This document shows positions 8,326 to 15,775 of a stretch of DNA of 64,000 nucleotides, one piece after another. A program made the translations under genes and the position numbers. Location: positions 1-64,000 of the forward strand of contig JAZLJD010000028.1 of assembly GCA_045617725.1 (NCBI GenBank). Direction: 5' to 3'. How positions within the stretch are numbered: position 1 is the first letter of the stretch; every line of letters starts with the position of its first letter. The DNA is from JAZLJD01 sp045617725. GTDB lineage: Bacteria; Bacillota; Clostridia; Lachnospirales; Lachnospiraceae. The notes beneath the pieces were generated by a model. The model ran no database searches. It had not been told where the DNA came from and saw nothing but the letters and a program-made list of their open reading frames with translations.

Positions 8326-8354
8326 TTGTCAATTATTGCGTTTAAATTTATAAT
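8326..8354 (+). promoter_or_regulatory. Sigma-A promoter of the HD-pilT operon
   Basis: TTGTCA (8326-8331), exactly 17 nt, then a perfect TATAAT (8349-8354). Transcription would start near 8361, so the leader hairpin at 8360-8390 would sit at the very 5' end of the RNA. Confidence 0.85.
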
Positions 8355-8359
8355 ATTTG

Positions 8360-8390
8360 TGTATGCTTTTTGGCGCAGCCGGGGCATACA
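8360..8390 (+). promoter_or_regulatory. 5'-end hairpin in the leader of the HD-domain gene
   Basis: TGTATGC (8360-8366) pairs with GCATACA (8384-8390) at the predicted transcript start. The loop holds TTTTTGGCGCAGCC. An 18-bp block here (8362-8379) matches 17 of 18 bases of a block before fliL (46255-46272). It may be a 5' stabiliser or regulator-binding site. Confidence 0.45.
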
Positions 8391-8418
8391 ATATGGGGTT
8401 TACGGGAGCTTTTGGGGT

Positions 8419-9507
8419 ATGCTTTTTGTCAAGAATGAAGACTTGCGTGTGGGCATGAGACTCGCACGACCGATTTACAACAAAAATGGTGTCCTCTTGT
8501 ATGAACGTGATTCGAAATTGACGCCGCAGGGTATTGCCAGTGTCAGCAATTTCGGACTTTTTGGCGTGTTTATTCTGGAACCGGCGGAACCGTGTCCTCC
8601 GATGACACAGGACGATCTGGAGTTCGAACGCTTTCAGACGATGTATTCCTTCTCGATTCGCGAGGAGATGAACCGCATCGTTACGTCAGGCAAGGCGTCC
8701 AAGATTGATACCATCGCAGCCAATATCATCCGCTGCTACGGACATTACAATCACCCGATTAATTTTGTGCAGGGCCTTAGAAGTAAGGAAGATTACATCT
8801 ATAAACACTGCCTGAATGTGGCAATTCTGAGCGCACTGATCACAAACAAGCTGAATGTGCGGGTGGACGAGCAGAACGATACGATTATGGCTGCTCTTTT
8901 GCATGATATAGGCAAGCTTATGGCTCCCAAAAGCATCATGGACAAGACCGAATGGACGCAACAGGACCGTGATGCGGTCGAGGTGTCCGTGACGCAGGGC
9001 TTTTTGACACTCGAGAATGTATTCGCATCGAATCTGAATATCAAGCGTACAGCGTTTCAGGCGCATCGTGCGGCGACGGAGTATAAGCTTAATAAGAAGG
9101 TAGAAACCAAGATGACGCTGGCGGCCCGGATTCTGGTGGTTGCCAATGCCTATGACAATATGACCAGCATGCAGTTTGATGCAGACCCGAAGAGTGAAGT
9201 GGAGGCACTTCGTATCTTAAAGGGGGCTCCGGAGCTTTACGACAAGGTTGTGGTCGAGGCGCTTTTGCAGGTCATCAATATTCTGAGCCCGGGAACCTGT
9301 ATTGAACTGAATACGGGCGAGAAGGGGCTCATTATTGCCAAAAATGATGACATCCTGCGGCCCATGATTCTTTGCTTCGGCAATAATCAACTGATGGATT
9401 TGTCGAACGATCTTTATTCGGATTTAAGTATCAAGGATATCATGAAGACGATGGACAATCGTCACATTATGGACATGGATGCCCTGAACAATACAGCTAA
9501 TAAATAA
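8419..9507 (+). CDS. Degenerate HD-GYP-type domain protein adjacent to pilT
   Basis: 362 residues. An N-terminal segment (VKNEDLRVGMRLARPIYN) is typical of HD-GYP proteins. The HD domain keeps KHCLNVAILS and LLHDIGK, but the downstream histidines and the GYP loop are lost: the second ligand region reads EVSVTQGF, HHE is replaced by AHRAATEY, and VANAYDN replaces the usual VADxxD. The first metal site is partly kept, the rest is not, so c-di-GMP hydrolysis is doubtful; sensing or scaffolding is more likely. ATG 8419 is chosen because the strong promoter lies just upstream; an earlier in-frame ATG at 8284 is inside hemW. pilT follows after 24 bp. Confidence 0.8.
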   Translation: MLFVKNEDLRVGMRLARPIYNKNGVLLYERDSKLTPQGIASVSNFGLFGVFILEPAEPCPPMTQDDLEFERFQTMYSFSIREEMNRIVTSGKASKIDTIAANIIRCYGHYNHPINFVQGLRSKEDYIYKHCLNVAILSALITNKLNVRVDEQNDTIMAALLHDIGKLMAPKSIMDKTEWTQQDRDAVEVSVTQGFLTLENVFASNLNIKRTAFQAHRAATEYKLNKKVETKMTLAARILVVANAYDNMTSMQFDADPKSEVEALRILKGAPELYDKVVVEALLQVINILSPGTCIELNTGEKGLIIAKNDDILRPMILCFGNNQLMDLSNDLYSDLSIKDIMKTMDNRHIMDMDALNNTANK

Positions 9508-9531
9508 TATAAGGATTTTGGAGGATAAATT

Positions 9532-10584
9532 ATGTCAAGACTCGAACCGATTATGCGAGAGGCCAAGGAAGCAGGTGCTTCCGACGTACATTTCACCGTC
9601 GGCGTTCCGCCGAAGATGCGTGTGAACGGCAGTCTCATTACGATGAATTACCCGAAGATGCTTCCTCCGGACACTCTGGAGATTCTTCTTGAAATCATGA
9701 ACGAGGACCAACGTGCCAAATTCGAGGAACGCGGCGAGTTCGATATGTCTTTTTCCATTCGTGAGTTGGGTCGTTACCGTGTCAATGCGTATCATCAGCG
9801 AGGCTCCGTTGCACTTGCCCTGCGTCTTGTAGGCACCGAAGTTCCGTCACCGGAAGTGCTCGGAATTCCCCATTCCGTTGTTGATTTATATGATCGCAAA
9901 AGAGGACTGATTCTGGTTACAGGCCCTACCGGTTCCGGTAAATCTACCACATTGGCGTCCCTGATTGACAAGATTAACACGAATCGCGATGCCCATGTAA
10001 TTACCCTGGAGGACCCGATTGAGTACCTGCACCAGCACAAGATGAGCATGGTTAACCAGCGTGAAATCGGACTCGACAGCCAGAATTACGCCAATGCACT
10101 TCGTGCCGCACTTCGTGAGGACCCCGATGTAATCCTCGTAGGAGAGATGCGTGATTACGAAACCATTTCCGTTGCTATCACCGCAGCTGAGACCGGCCAC
10201 TTAGTTATGTCAACCTTACATACCATCGGTGCAGCATCGACCGTAGACCGTGTTATCGACGTATTCCCGCCGCATCAGCAACAACAGATTCGTGTTCAGT
10301 TCGCCAATGTCTTGGAGGCCGTTATTTCCCAGCAACTTCTGCCCACCATCGACGGCAAGAGCCGTGTGGCAGCCTTCGAAGTCATGCATGCGAATCACGC
10401 AGTCCGCAACCTGATCCGTGAGGGCAAGTCCCACCAGCTCGTTTCCGTCATGCAGACCAACCGCAAGATGGGCATGATTACCATGGACGAGTACATCCTG
10501 CAGCTGTACTTCGAGCGCAAGATCAGCCGTGAGATTGCCATCCAGTTCGCCCAGGACCCCGACGGCATGGAACTCAAGATTTAA
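9532..10584 (+). CDS. pilT: Type IV pilus retraction ATPase PilT
   Basis: 350 residues, normal length. Walker A GPTGSGKSTT begins at residue 131; Asp-box and Walker B (LREDPDVILVGEMRD) and His-box (TGHLVMSTLHT) follow, and the PilT-specific C-terminal motif appears as AVRNLIREGK. A cytoplasmic hexamer that depolymerises pilin at the PilC platform, powering twitching and DNA uptake. Strong RBS (GGAGGAT). It is in one transcript with the HD gene and ends in a clear terminator, so it is separated from pilB by comM and dprA. Confidence 0.97.
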   Translation: MSRLEPIMREAKEAGASDVHFTVGVPPKMRVNGSLITMNYPKMLPPDTLEILLEIMNEDQRAKFEERGEFDMSFSIRELGRYRVNAYHQRGSVALALRLVGTEVPSPEVLGIPHSVVDLYDRKRGLILVTGPTGSGKSTTLASLIDKINTNRDAHVITLEDPIEYLHQHKMSMVNQREIGLDSQNYANALRAALREDPDVILVGEMRDYETISVAITAAETGHLVMSTLHTIGAASTVDRVIDVFPPHQQQQIRVQFANVLEAVISQQLLPTIDGKSRVAAFEVMHANHAVRNLIREGKSHQLVSVMQTNRKMGMITMDEYILQLYFERKISREIAIQFAQDPDGMELKI

Positions 10585-10609
10585 TACACAAACCCAATAT
10601 TGTATGTTT

Positions 10610-10639
10610 AAGGAGTCTGCTTGTTCAGACTCCTTTTTT
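10610..10639 (+). terminator. Rho-independent terminator of the HD-pilT operon
   Basis: AAGGAGTCTG (10610-10619) pairs with CAGACTCCTT (10626-10635) around a 6-nt loop, followed by six Ts. Confidence 0.93.
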
Positions 10640-10738
10640 GTAGAAATTTCGCCCCACTTTTTATACATAGTGCCAAAAATAATCCTGCCCCTTTGACAAA
10701 TGCCTGCCCCGCGGCATAGCATGGTCTTACTTCTAATT

Positions 10739-10840
10739 TTCTAAGTCCGTAAGGACTGATATTTGTCTGAGCCCGTAAGGCGTGATATTTATCTGAGTCC
10801 GTAAGGACTGATATTTATCTGAGTCCATAAGGACTGTCTT
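10739..10840. repeat. 26-bp tandem repeat, about 4 copies, each a mini-hairpin
   Basis: Units of the form CTGAGTCCGTAAGGACTGAT plus ATTTAT. In each, AGTCC pairs with GGACT around GTAA (one copy varies to AGCCC...GGCGT, another has loop ATAA). The last copy merges into the first unit of the next array through the shared word GGACTGTCTTTGAAC. Confidence 0.88.
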
Positions 10841-11287
10841 TGAACGGGAGGGCGGTTTTTCACCCCGCCAGCCCACTTCGGGCGGGCCACTTACAAGGCC
10901 ATCGGTCTGTTTTTGAGCAGGAAATCTGTCTTTGAACGGGAGGTCGGTTTTCTCCCCGCCAGCCCACTTCGGACGGGCCGCTCTTACAAGGCCATCGGCC
11001 TGTCTTTGAGCAGGAAATCCGTCTTTGAACGGGAGGTTGGTTTTTCTCCCCGCCAGCCCACTTCGAGCGGGCCACGCTTACAAGGCCATCGGCCTGCCTT
11101 TGAGCAGGAAATCTGTCTTTGGACGGGAGGTCGGTTTTTCTCCCCGCCAGCCCACTTCGGGCGGCCCACTCTTACAAGGTCATCGGCCTGTCTTTGAGCA
11201 GGAAATCTGTCTTTGAACGGGAGGTTGGTTTTTCTCCCCGCCAGCCCACTTCGGGCGGCCCACTTACAAGGCCATCGGCCTGTCTTC
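10835..11287. repeat. About 93-bp tandem repeat, 5 copies, upstream of comM
   Basis: Units begin TGTCTTTGAACGGGAGG at 10835, 10927, 11020, 11114 and 11208 (spacings 92, 93, 94, 94). Each contains CCCCGCCAGCCCACTTCGG, a GGCC-rich block and the palindrome GGCCATCGGCC. The units differ by scattered substitutions and 1-2 bp indels, so the array is not a recent perfect expansion. Confidence 0.92.
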
Positions 11288-11334
11288 ATCCCGTGATTCT
11301 TCGAATCACTTGTTTTTTTCAGGAGGTAATTTTC

Positions 11335-13080
11335 ATGTATTCGGTAGTTAATTCAGCGGCTTCCGCCGGCATCGGGAGCTTTCTTTTTCGCGTGGAAACG
11401 GACTGCGCCCCGGGCATGCCCTGCTTTGAAATGGTAGGACTTCTATCGAGCGAGGTCAGGGAGTCACGGGAGAGGGTACGGGTAGCCCTCAGTAATTGCG
11501 GCATTTCGCTGCCTTCGAGACAGATTACCGTGAATCTGTCCCCTGCCGGCCTTCGGAAAGCTGGCGCCGGTTTTGATTTGCCCATAGCGGTGGGGGTTCT
11601 TTTGGGCTGCGAAATCCTGCCGCCCGGCGCCGCGGACGGAATCATTGTAATCGGAGAACTGGGCCTGGGCGGCGAGGTGAAGCCGGTGCGCGGTATACTT
11701 CCCATCGTTCGTGAGGGCTTGGCCCACGGGTACCGCCGCTTCCTGCTCCCCGAAGCCAATGCGGAGGAGGGATCCGTTTTTGCGGAAGCGGAAATCATTC
11801 CTGTGGCGACGCTTTCCGCAGCTATCGGCTATTTGAGCCTGCTTCCTGCGGAGCGGAACCAACTGATACCTCCTTATGCACGCAGTACGCCCATCGTGGA
11901 TGACGACATTGTGATGCCGGATTATGTAGAAATCATCGGGCAGACCCAGGCCAAACATGCCTGTGAAATCGCTGCCGCCGGCTTCCACAATCTGCTTTTT
12001 GTCGGACCTCCGGGCACCGGTAAGTCCATGCTCGCTCAATGCCTGCCGTCCATATTGCCGCCCCTGTCGCGCGAGGAGAGCCTCGAGGTAAGCGGTATTT
12101 ATTCGGTGGTGGGGCAACTCAAAAACGGGCGTCTCATGAAGTACCGGCCCTTTGTCAGCCCGCATCATACCGTATCGCAGAACGCCCTTGCGGGCGGTGG
12201 CAGCTTTCCCAAGCCGGGCGCCATAACACTGGCACATCGCGGCGTGCTGTTCTTGGATGAGCTGCCTGAATTTGGCCGTAGCTGCATTGAAACCCTAAGG
12301 CAACCGCTCGAAGACCGCAAGGTCATGATTCAGCGTACGAGTGGCAGCTACGTTTTTCCTGCTGAGTTTATGCTGGTTGCGGCCATGAATCCCTGCCCCT
12401 GCGGCTTCTATCCGGATCGCAACCGCTGTACCTGCACGCCTGCAATGATCAAATCTTATCTGGGCCGCATTTCCGGCCCGATTCTGGATCGAATCGATCT
12501 ATGTACCATCGTGGAACAAGTAGATATCACAACACTTTACGGGCATCCCGATGATTCCTCCTCCGGACGGATGGCCGCGAAGCAGGAGCAGCATTTAGGC
12601 ACGGGTAACTCATCAGTTGACATAACTCGAAGGCTAAGGGCGGATGCGGGCGACTTGCAGGTTGACATAACTCGAGGACTAAGGTCAGATGCGGACGACT
12701 TGCAGGTTGACATAACTCGGACACAGTATTCGAATATGGGAGCACCTAAGGTTGACATAACTAGGACGTCGTATTCAAGTGCACAGATGCTTGAGCGAAT
12801 TATGAATGCCAGGGCAATTCAGGAAGAACGCTATGCCGGCAGTAGCCTCCGTTTTAACGCAGACTTACGGCCCGCAGATATTGAAAAATACTGCCATTTG
12901 GGCCCGAAGGAGCAGGAATACATGGAGCGTATCTATAAGAAAATGTCTCTTTCTCTGAGAGGCTATCATCGAATCTTAAAGGTATCCCGTACCATCGCGG
13001 ATCTTAACGGCAGTCCCGATATAAAGCGGGAACATCTAGCCGAAGCCGTGTCCTATCGGGCAAGCGAGATACTGAAGTAG
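11335..13080 (+). CDS. comM: YifB/ComM-family AAA+ ATPase (Mg-chelatase-like) with in-frame minisatellite
   Basis: 581 residues. The N-terminal Lon-protease-like (ChlI) domain is followed by an AAA+ core with Walker A GPPGTGKSM (residue 224 on), the cysteine cluster CPCGFYPDRNRCTCTP, the sensor region GPILDRIDL, and a C-terminal lid (LERIMNARAIQ...). In transformable bacteria ComM is a branch-migration helicase that extends integration of donor DNA. Residues about 428-482, between core and lid, hold four 15-residue VDITR repeats from a 45-bp DNA repeat, making the protein longer than usual (about 510 residues). ATG 11335 has a perfect AGGAGG; longer in-frame starts lie inside the upstream repeats. 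Confidence 0.93.
   Translation: MYSVVNSAASAGIGSFLFRVETDCAPGMPCFEMVGLLSSEVRESRERVRVALSNCGISLPSRQITVNLSPAGLRKAGAGFDLPIAVGVLLGCEILPPGAADGIIVIGELGLGGEVKPVRGILPIVREGLAHGYRRFLLPEANAEEGSVFAEAEIIPVATLSAAIGYLSLLPAERNQLIPPYARSTPIVDDDIVMPDYVEIIGQTQAKHACEIAAAGFHNLLFVGPPGTGKSMLAQCLPSILPPLSREESLEVSGIYSVVGQLKNGRLMKYRPFVSPHHTVSQNALAGGGSFPKPGAITLAHRGVLFLDELPEFGRSCIETLRQPLEDRKVMIQRTSGSYVFPAEFMLVAAMNPCPCGFYPDRNRCTCTPAMIKSYLGRISGPILDRIDLCTIVEQVDITTLYGHPDDSSSGRMAAKQEQHLGTGNSSVDITRRLRADAGDLQVDITRGLRSDADDLQVDITRTQYSNMGAPKVDITRTSYSSAQMLERIMNARAIQEERYAGSSLRFNADLRPADIEKYCHLGPKEQEYMERIYKKMSLSLRGYHRILKVSRTIADLNGSPDIKREHLAEAVSYRASEILK
12616..12780 (+). repeat. 45-bp in-frame tandem repeat inside comM
   Basis: GTTGACATAACTCG (last copy ...CTAGG) recurs at 12616, 12661, 12706 and 12751, exactly 45 bp apart. 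Copies 1 and 2 are alike over most of their length; copies 3 and 4 share the start and diverge later. The period keeps frame and encodes VDITR plus ten variable residues. Confidence 0.95.
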
Positions 13081-13258
13081 GGGCGGGCGTCTTTCCGGGG
13101 CTTCGGGCGGCCGGTTTCAGGCGGACGAAGCCGCCCTTGCGGCCGAAACCGGCCAGAGGCCGAAGCCGCCCCTTACGGTCGAAACCGGCCGCAAGGAACC
13201 CGCACCTCAGGCTGGTTTCAGGCGGCCGAAGCCGCCCAGAGGCTCCTTGGCAGGGGCT

Positions 13259-13295
13259 GGCATCGGGATAATCCGAGGCGGCGAATCCCGATGCC
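13259..13295. repeat. Dispersed hairpin element, GGCATCGGGAT stem
   Basis: GGCATCGGGAT (13259-13269) and ATCCCGATGCC (13285-13295) form a perfect 11-bp stem with a 15-nt loop, the same geometry as the element at 13540. Confidence 0.75.
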
Positions 13296-13322
13296 AATTT
13301 TCCCCTAAAAAAGGCTCCTCCA

Positions 13323-13357
13323 ACATCGAGAAATTCGTTTCCTGCGCTCCTCGATGT
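13323..13357. repeat. Dispersed hairpin element, ACATCGAG stem
   Basis: ACATCGAG (13323-13330) pairs with CTCGATGT (13350-13357) with a 19-nt loop; the same stem core and loop length recur at 31770-31806. Confidence 0.7.
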
Positions 13358-13482
13358 CACCAAGACTATTAAAAAGAGAAAAATGACAGCGGGTATCGTT
13401 GCCATCGCCTCTCCCGATGTAGGACAAAAAAAGAGAGCTTCAAGAAGACCGCGAGAATCCACTGTCAACACAATTCCGATGT

Positions 13483-13894
13483 CCAAAACACCGGAAAATA
13501 CCAAAAAATTCTTGGACTCGAAATTGGGGAGTGAGAATTGACATCGGGATTGTGATTGCTCGCTTATCCCGATGTCTGAGCCACCGGGGATACATAAAAC
13601 ACCGGGAAATTCCCAAAACACCGATGGATACCCAAGCCACCGGGGAATACCCAAGCCGCCCGGGGATACCCAAGCCACCGGGAAATTCCCAAAACACCGG
13701 AAAATACCAAAAAATTCTTGGACTCAAAATTGGGGAGTGAGAATTGACATTGGGATTGTGGCTGCTCGCTTATCCCGATGTCTGAGCCACCGGGGATACA
13801 CAAAACACCGGGAAATTCCCAAAACACCGGGTAATACCCAAGCCACCGGGGGATACCCAAACCACCGGGGAATACTCAAGCCACCGGGGGATAC
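13483..13894. repeat. 206-bp tandem duplication with embedded CATCG hairpins
   Basis: The block starting CCAAAACACCGGAAAATACC at 13483 is repeated at 13689 (offset 206) with few substitutions over at least 150 bp. Each copy contains one hairpin: GACATCGGGAT/ATCCCGATGTC at 13540-13550/13566-13576, and 13746-13756/13772-13782, the latter with one C-to-T change that still allows G-U pairing in RNA. Confidence 0.88.
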
Positions 13895-13968
13895 CCAAAA
13901 CACCGGGGGATACCCAAAACACCGGGAAATACCCACCCCCGGGAAATTCCCAAACCACCGAAAATGTT
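13582..13968. repeat. 19-bp tandem arrays (CACCGGGGAATACCCAAGC type)
   Basis: Two runs of roughly 6-9 units whose consensus is CACCGGGRAWWCCCAARC; units are 18-19 bp. Many contain the near-palindrome GGGAAATTCCC. The runs are part of, and extend beyond, the 206-bp duplication. Confidence 0.9.
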
Positions 13969-14010
13969 CAAAAGCTCAGTAGCCAAAATCGAAAATTACA
14001 AAGGAATATA

Positions 14011-15138
14011 GTGGACACAATCATGGATGAATACTTAACAAACACTACATTTGAAGAACAGGCAGAGCTGTGCTGGCTGCACAGACTGAATTTCAAGAAA
14101 AACGGAATACTGAATGATATGAAACGGGCCGGCCTTAGGCCGGCAGAGCTTTACAAAATGAAACCGGAGCAGGTACATCGCATATTCGAGCCGCAGACAG
14201 CGAAAATCATTCTGGATATGCAGCGGGAAGACTGCTACGGAGAATTCGAGCGGATAAAAAGGCAGGGAATTCGATTCATTGCATCCGGGGATGCTGATTT
14301 CCCGGCCTGTCTTCGTAATATTATAAAGCCGCCTGCAAGCATATATCTGATCGGGCGCCTGCCGGATCCCAAGGTCTATTCGGTGGGCGTGGTGGGCGCC
14401 CGCCTGTGCTCGGAATACGGACGCTACATGGCGAGATACTATGGCGGCGGGCTGGGACGCGTCGGCGTGCAGGTAATCAGCGGCATGGCGGATGGCATTG
14501 ACGGAATTTCGCAACGTGCCGCGCTGAAGGAAGGCGGGTATTCGCTGGGGGTGCTTGGGTGCGGCGTCGATGTGATTTACCCGGCCTCCAATCGCGATCT
14601 TTATGATCAGCTTTCTGCGGAGGGTGGTATTTTGAGCGAGTATCCCCCGAAGACTGCCGCACGGAGCAGTCTGTTTCCGCAACGGAACCGTCTTATCGCA
14701 GCATTATCGGATGCACTGCTTGTGGTGGAGGCACGCAAGAAGAGTGGGACTCTGATTACGGCTTCCCTGGCGCTTGAGATGGGGCGCGATGTGTACGCGG
14801 TTCCGGGGCGCGTGGACGAGGCCCTCAGCTTCGGCTGCAATAACCTGATTCATGAAGGCGCGGGGATTGCTTTGGGCCTTCAGGAGTTCCTTTCAGAGCT
14901 CCCGATTTTTTGTAATCCGGACGCCAAAAACAATCCATCCGCGGCTGCCAACCTTACGGGAAGCCCGGCAGCCGACCCTTACGCGGCTCTCAAAAAATGT
15001 ATTGGAGTACATGGCCTGACCGCGGAAGAAATCGCCATGAAACTTAAGCTCCCCATGAGTGATGTAATGTGCCTTCTGTGCGACGCGGAACTGGAAGAAG
15101 TCGTGGTATGCAGAGGCGGGAAATATTGCCTTGAATAG
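14011..15138 (+). CDS. dprA: DNA-processing protein DprA (Smf)
   Basis: 375 residues. The N-terminal helical part is followed by the Rossmann-like DprA fold: GVVGARLCSEYG, VISGMADGIDGISQRAAL, VLGCGVDVIYPASNRDLY, FPQRNRLIAALSDALLVVEA and KSGTLITASLALEMGRDVYAVPG. A C-terminal winged-helix remnant (GLTAEEIAMKL) closes it. DprA protects incoming single-stranded DNA and loads RecA. The GTG at 14011 has AAGGA 5 bp upstream; ATG 14023 is a less well-spaced alternative. comM lies upstream and the pilus assembly genes follow after a 637-bp gap. Confidence 0.96.
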   Translation: MDTIMDEYLTNTTFEEQAELCWLHRLNFKKNGILNDMKRAGLRPAELYKMKPEQVHRIFEPQTAKIILDMQREDCYGEFERIKRQGIRFIASGDADFPACLRNIIKPPASIYLIGRLPDPKVYSVGVVGARLCSEYGRYMARYYGGGLGRVGVQVISGMADGIDGISQRAALKEGGYSLGVLGCGVDVIYPASNRDLYDQLSAEGGILSEYPPKTAARSSLFPQRNRLIAALSDALLVVEARKKSGTLITASLALEMGRDVYAVPGRVDEALSFGCNNLIHEGAGIALGLQEFLSELPIFCNPDAKNNPSAAANLTGSPAADPYAALKKCIGVHGLTAEEIAMKLKLPMSDVMCLLCDAELEEVVVCRGGKYCLE

Positions 15139-15197
15139 AGACCTTGCCACGCTTTTGCAAAGCGGGTAACAGCACTGCTATTCAAACAATGCAGTAA

Positions 15198-15368
15198 ACC
15201 GTAGCACACAATATTACGGCCGGTGAAATTGCAACTGCATTAAAGGATTACATTACAAAGAATTGCGGCCATTGCAAAGTGTTCACTGAGAATGTGGCAC
15301 TTTATGCGAATGAACTGCTAAGCGACAACAGTAACTTCTTTTTTGCCGGATGTAATGGTTGTATGTGA
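15198..15368 (+). pseudogene. Possible remnant of a small cysteine-rich protein
   Basis: A 56-codon stretch follows a TAA and ends with TGA, reading like real protein (ITAGEIATALKDYITKN, then CGHC and a closing CNGCM). There is no ATG, GTG or TTG in position and no RBS. Two CxxC pairs could form a metal site. I do not recognise the family. It may be the 3' end of a decayed gene, or a chance frame. Confidence 0.3.
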
Positions 15369-15453
15369 TGTGATGCCATTGAGAGGGAAAGCAATACTGT
15401 CGAATAATTTTTAATAGAAATTTTAGAAATTTCAGAAAACCTTACGAAAATAG

Positions 15454-15481
15454 TTGAAAATTATACTCATTACGCTATAAT
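15454..15481 (+). promoter_or_regulatory. Candidate promoter for the pilB operon or a small RNA
   Basis: TTGAAA (15454-15459), 16-nt spacer, TATAAT (15476-15481). It sits about 55 bp before a terminator-like hairpin and about 290 bp before pilB. Confidence 0.6.
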
Positions 15482-15536
15482 TACAAAGTCGCGCATAAAG
15501 ATGATGTGGGGGAGCTGTTTTTGTGACTATCGTTGT

Positions 15537-15585
15537 AAAATGCCTGGTTTCTTTGCAAAAAACTAGGCATTTTGTTGTTTTTAGG
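15537..15585 (+). terminator. Terminator-like hairpin ahead of pilB (attenuator or small-RNA end)
   Basis: AAAATGCCT (15537-15545) pairs with AGGCATTTT (15565-15573), with inner GGTTT/AAAC pairing, followed by a T-rich tract (GTTGTTTTT). Lying just downstream of a promoter and upstream of the operon, it would either end a roughly 90-nt transcript or act as a conditional attenuator. Confidence 0.7.
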
Positions 15586-15672
15586 CGGGTTTTAGGTTGA
15601 AGTTCTAATTTACATAATATATAATTGTACTTAACTAGCCCCTTCTTTACAGAATACTATGTAAACCGATTT

Positions 15673-15707
15673 ACTTAACAATGTTTCGACAGAATGAAAC
15701 GTTAAGT
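15673..15707 (+). promoter_or_regulatory. Leader stem-loop upstream of pilB
   Basis: ACTTAAC (15673-15679) pairs with GTTAAGT (15701-15707) and, inside, GTTTC (15683-15687) pairs with GAAAC (15696-15700), leaving a 3-nt bulge. It ends about 68 bp before the pilB ATG and is followed by GGGAGAAG and a six-codon frame at 15730. Confidence 0.5.
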
Positions 15708-15775
15708 GGCCGGGATGGGAGAAGTATTATGAAGGGCAGTACAGTATAATCAAAACCGGTGGATGGGAACGATAC

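Larger units (their letters stand above)
10640..11334. other. Intergenic region between pilT and comM, filled by two tandem arrays
   Basis: After the pilT terminator about 100 bp show nothing recognisable. A 26-bp array (10739-10840) runs straight into a roughly 93-bp array (10835-11287), which stops about 48 bp before the comM start. No gene is supported; short frames here are artefacts of the repeats. Confidence 0.8.
13081..14010. other. 930-bp repeat-filled region between comM and dprA
   Basis: Contents in order: GC-rich imperfect inverted repeats around GGCGG/CCGCC and CGAAACCGGCC (13085-13250); three dispersed CATCG hairpins (13259-13295, 13322-13357, 13540-13576) and a fourth copy at 13746-13782; a 206-bp duplication; and arrays of a 19-bp unit. 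No coding gene is supported on either strand. Confidence 0.8.
15139..15775. other. 637-bp gap between dprA and pilB: gene remnant, promoter, attenuator-like hairpin, leader
   Basis: In order: an open segment without a normal start (15198-15368), AT-rich DNA, a promoter-like sequence (15454-15481), a strong terminator-like hairpin (15537-15585), a second stem-loop (15673-15707), a minimal open frame MKGSTV at 15730, then pilB. Nothing else is recognised. Confidence 0.6.

Noticed and set aside
10835..11287. CRISPR array
   Set aside because: Repeats are contiguous tandem units without unique spacers; no cas genes. The same applies to the other arrays.
11119..11334. N-terminal extension of ComM into the 93-bp array
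   Set aside because: Frame is open by chance; perfect AGGAGG precedes ATG 11335 and the family starts there.
13004..13958. Minus-strand frames of 60-224 codons between comM and dprA
   Set aside because: They translate the 19-bp arrays in different frames into Phe/Pro/Gly/Trp-rich repeats; no start signals and no family.
15482..15600. c-di-GMP riboswitch before pilB
   Set aside because: I cannot find the conserved core of either known class; only a generic attenuator-like layout.
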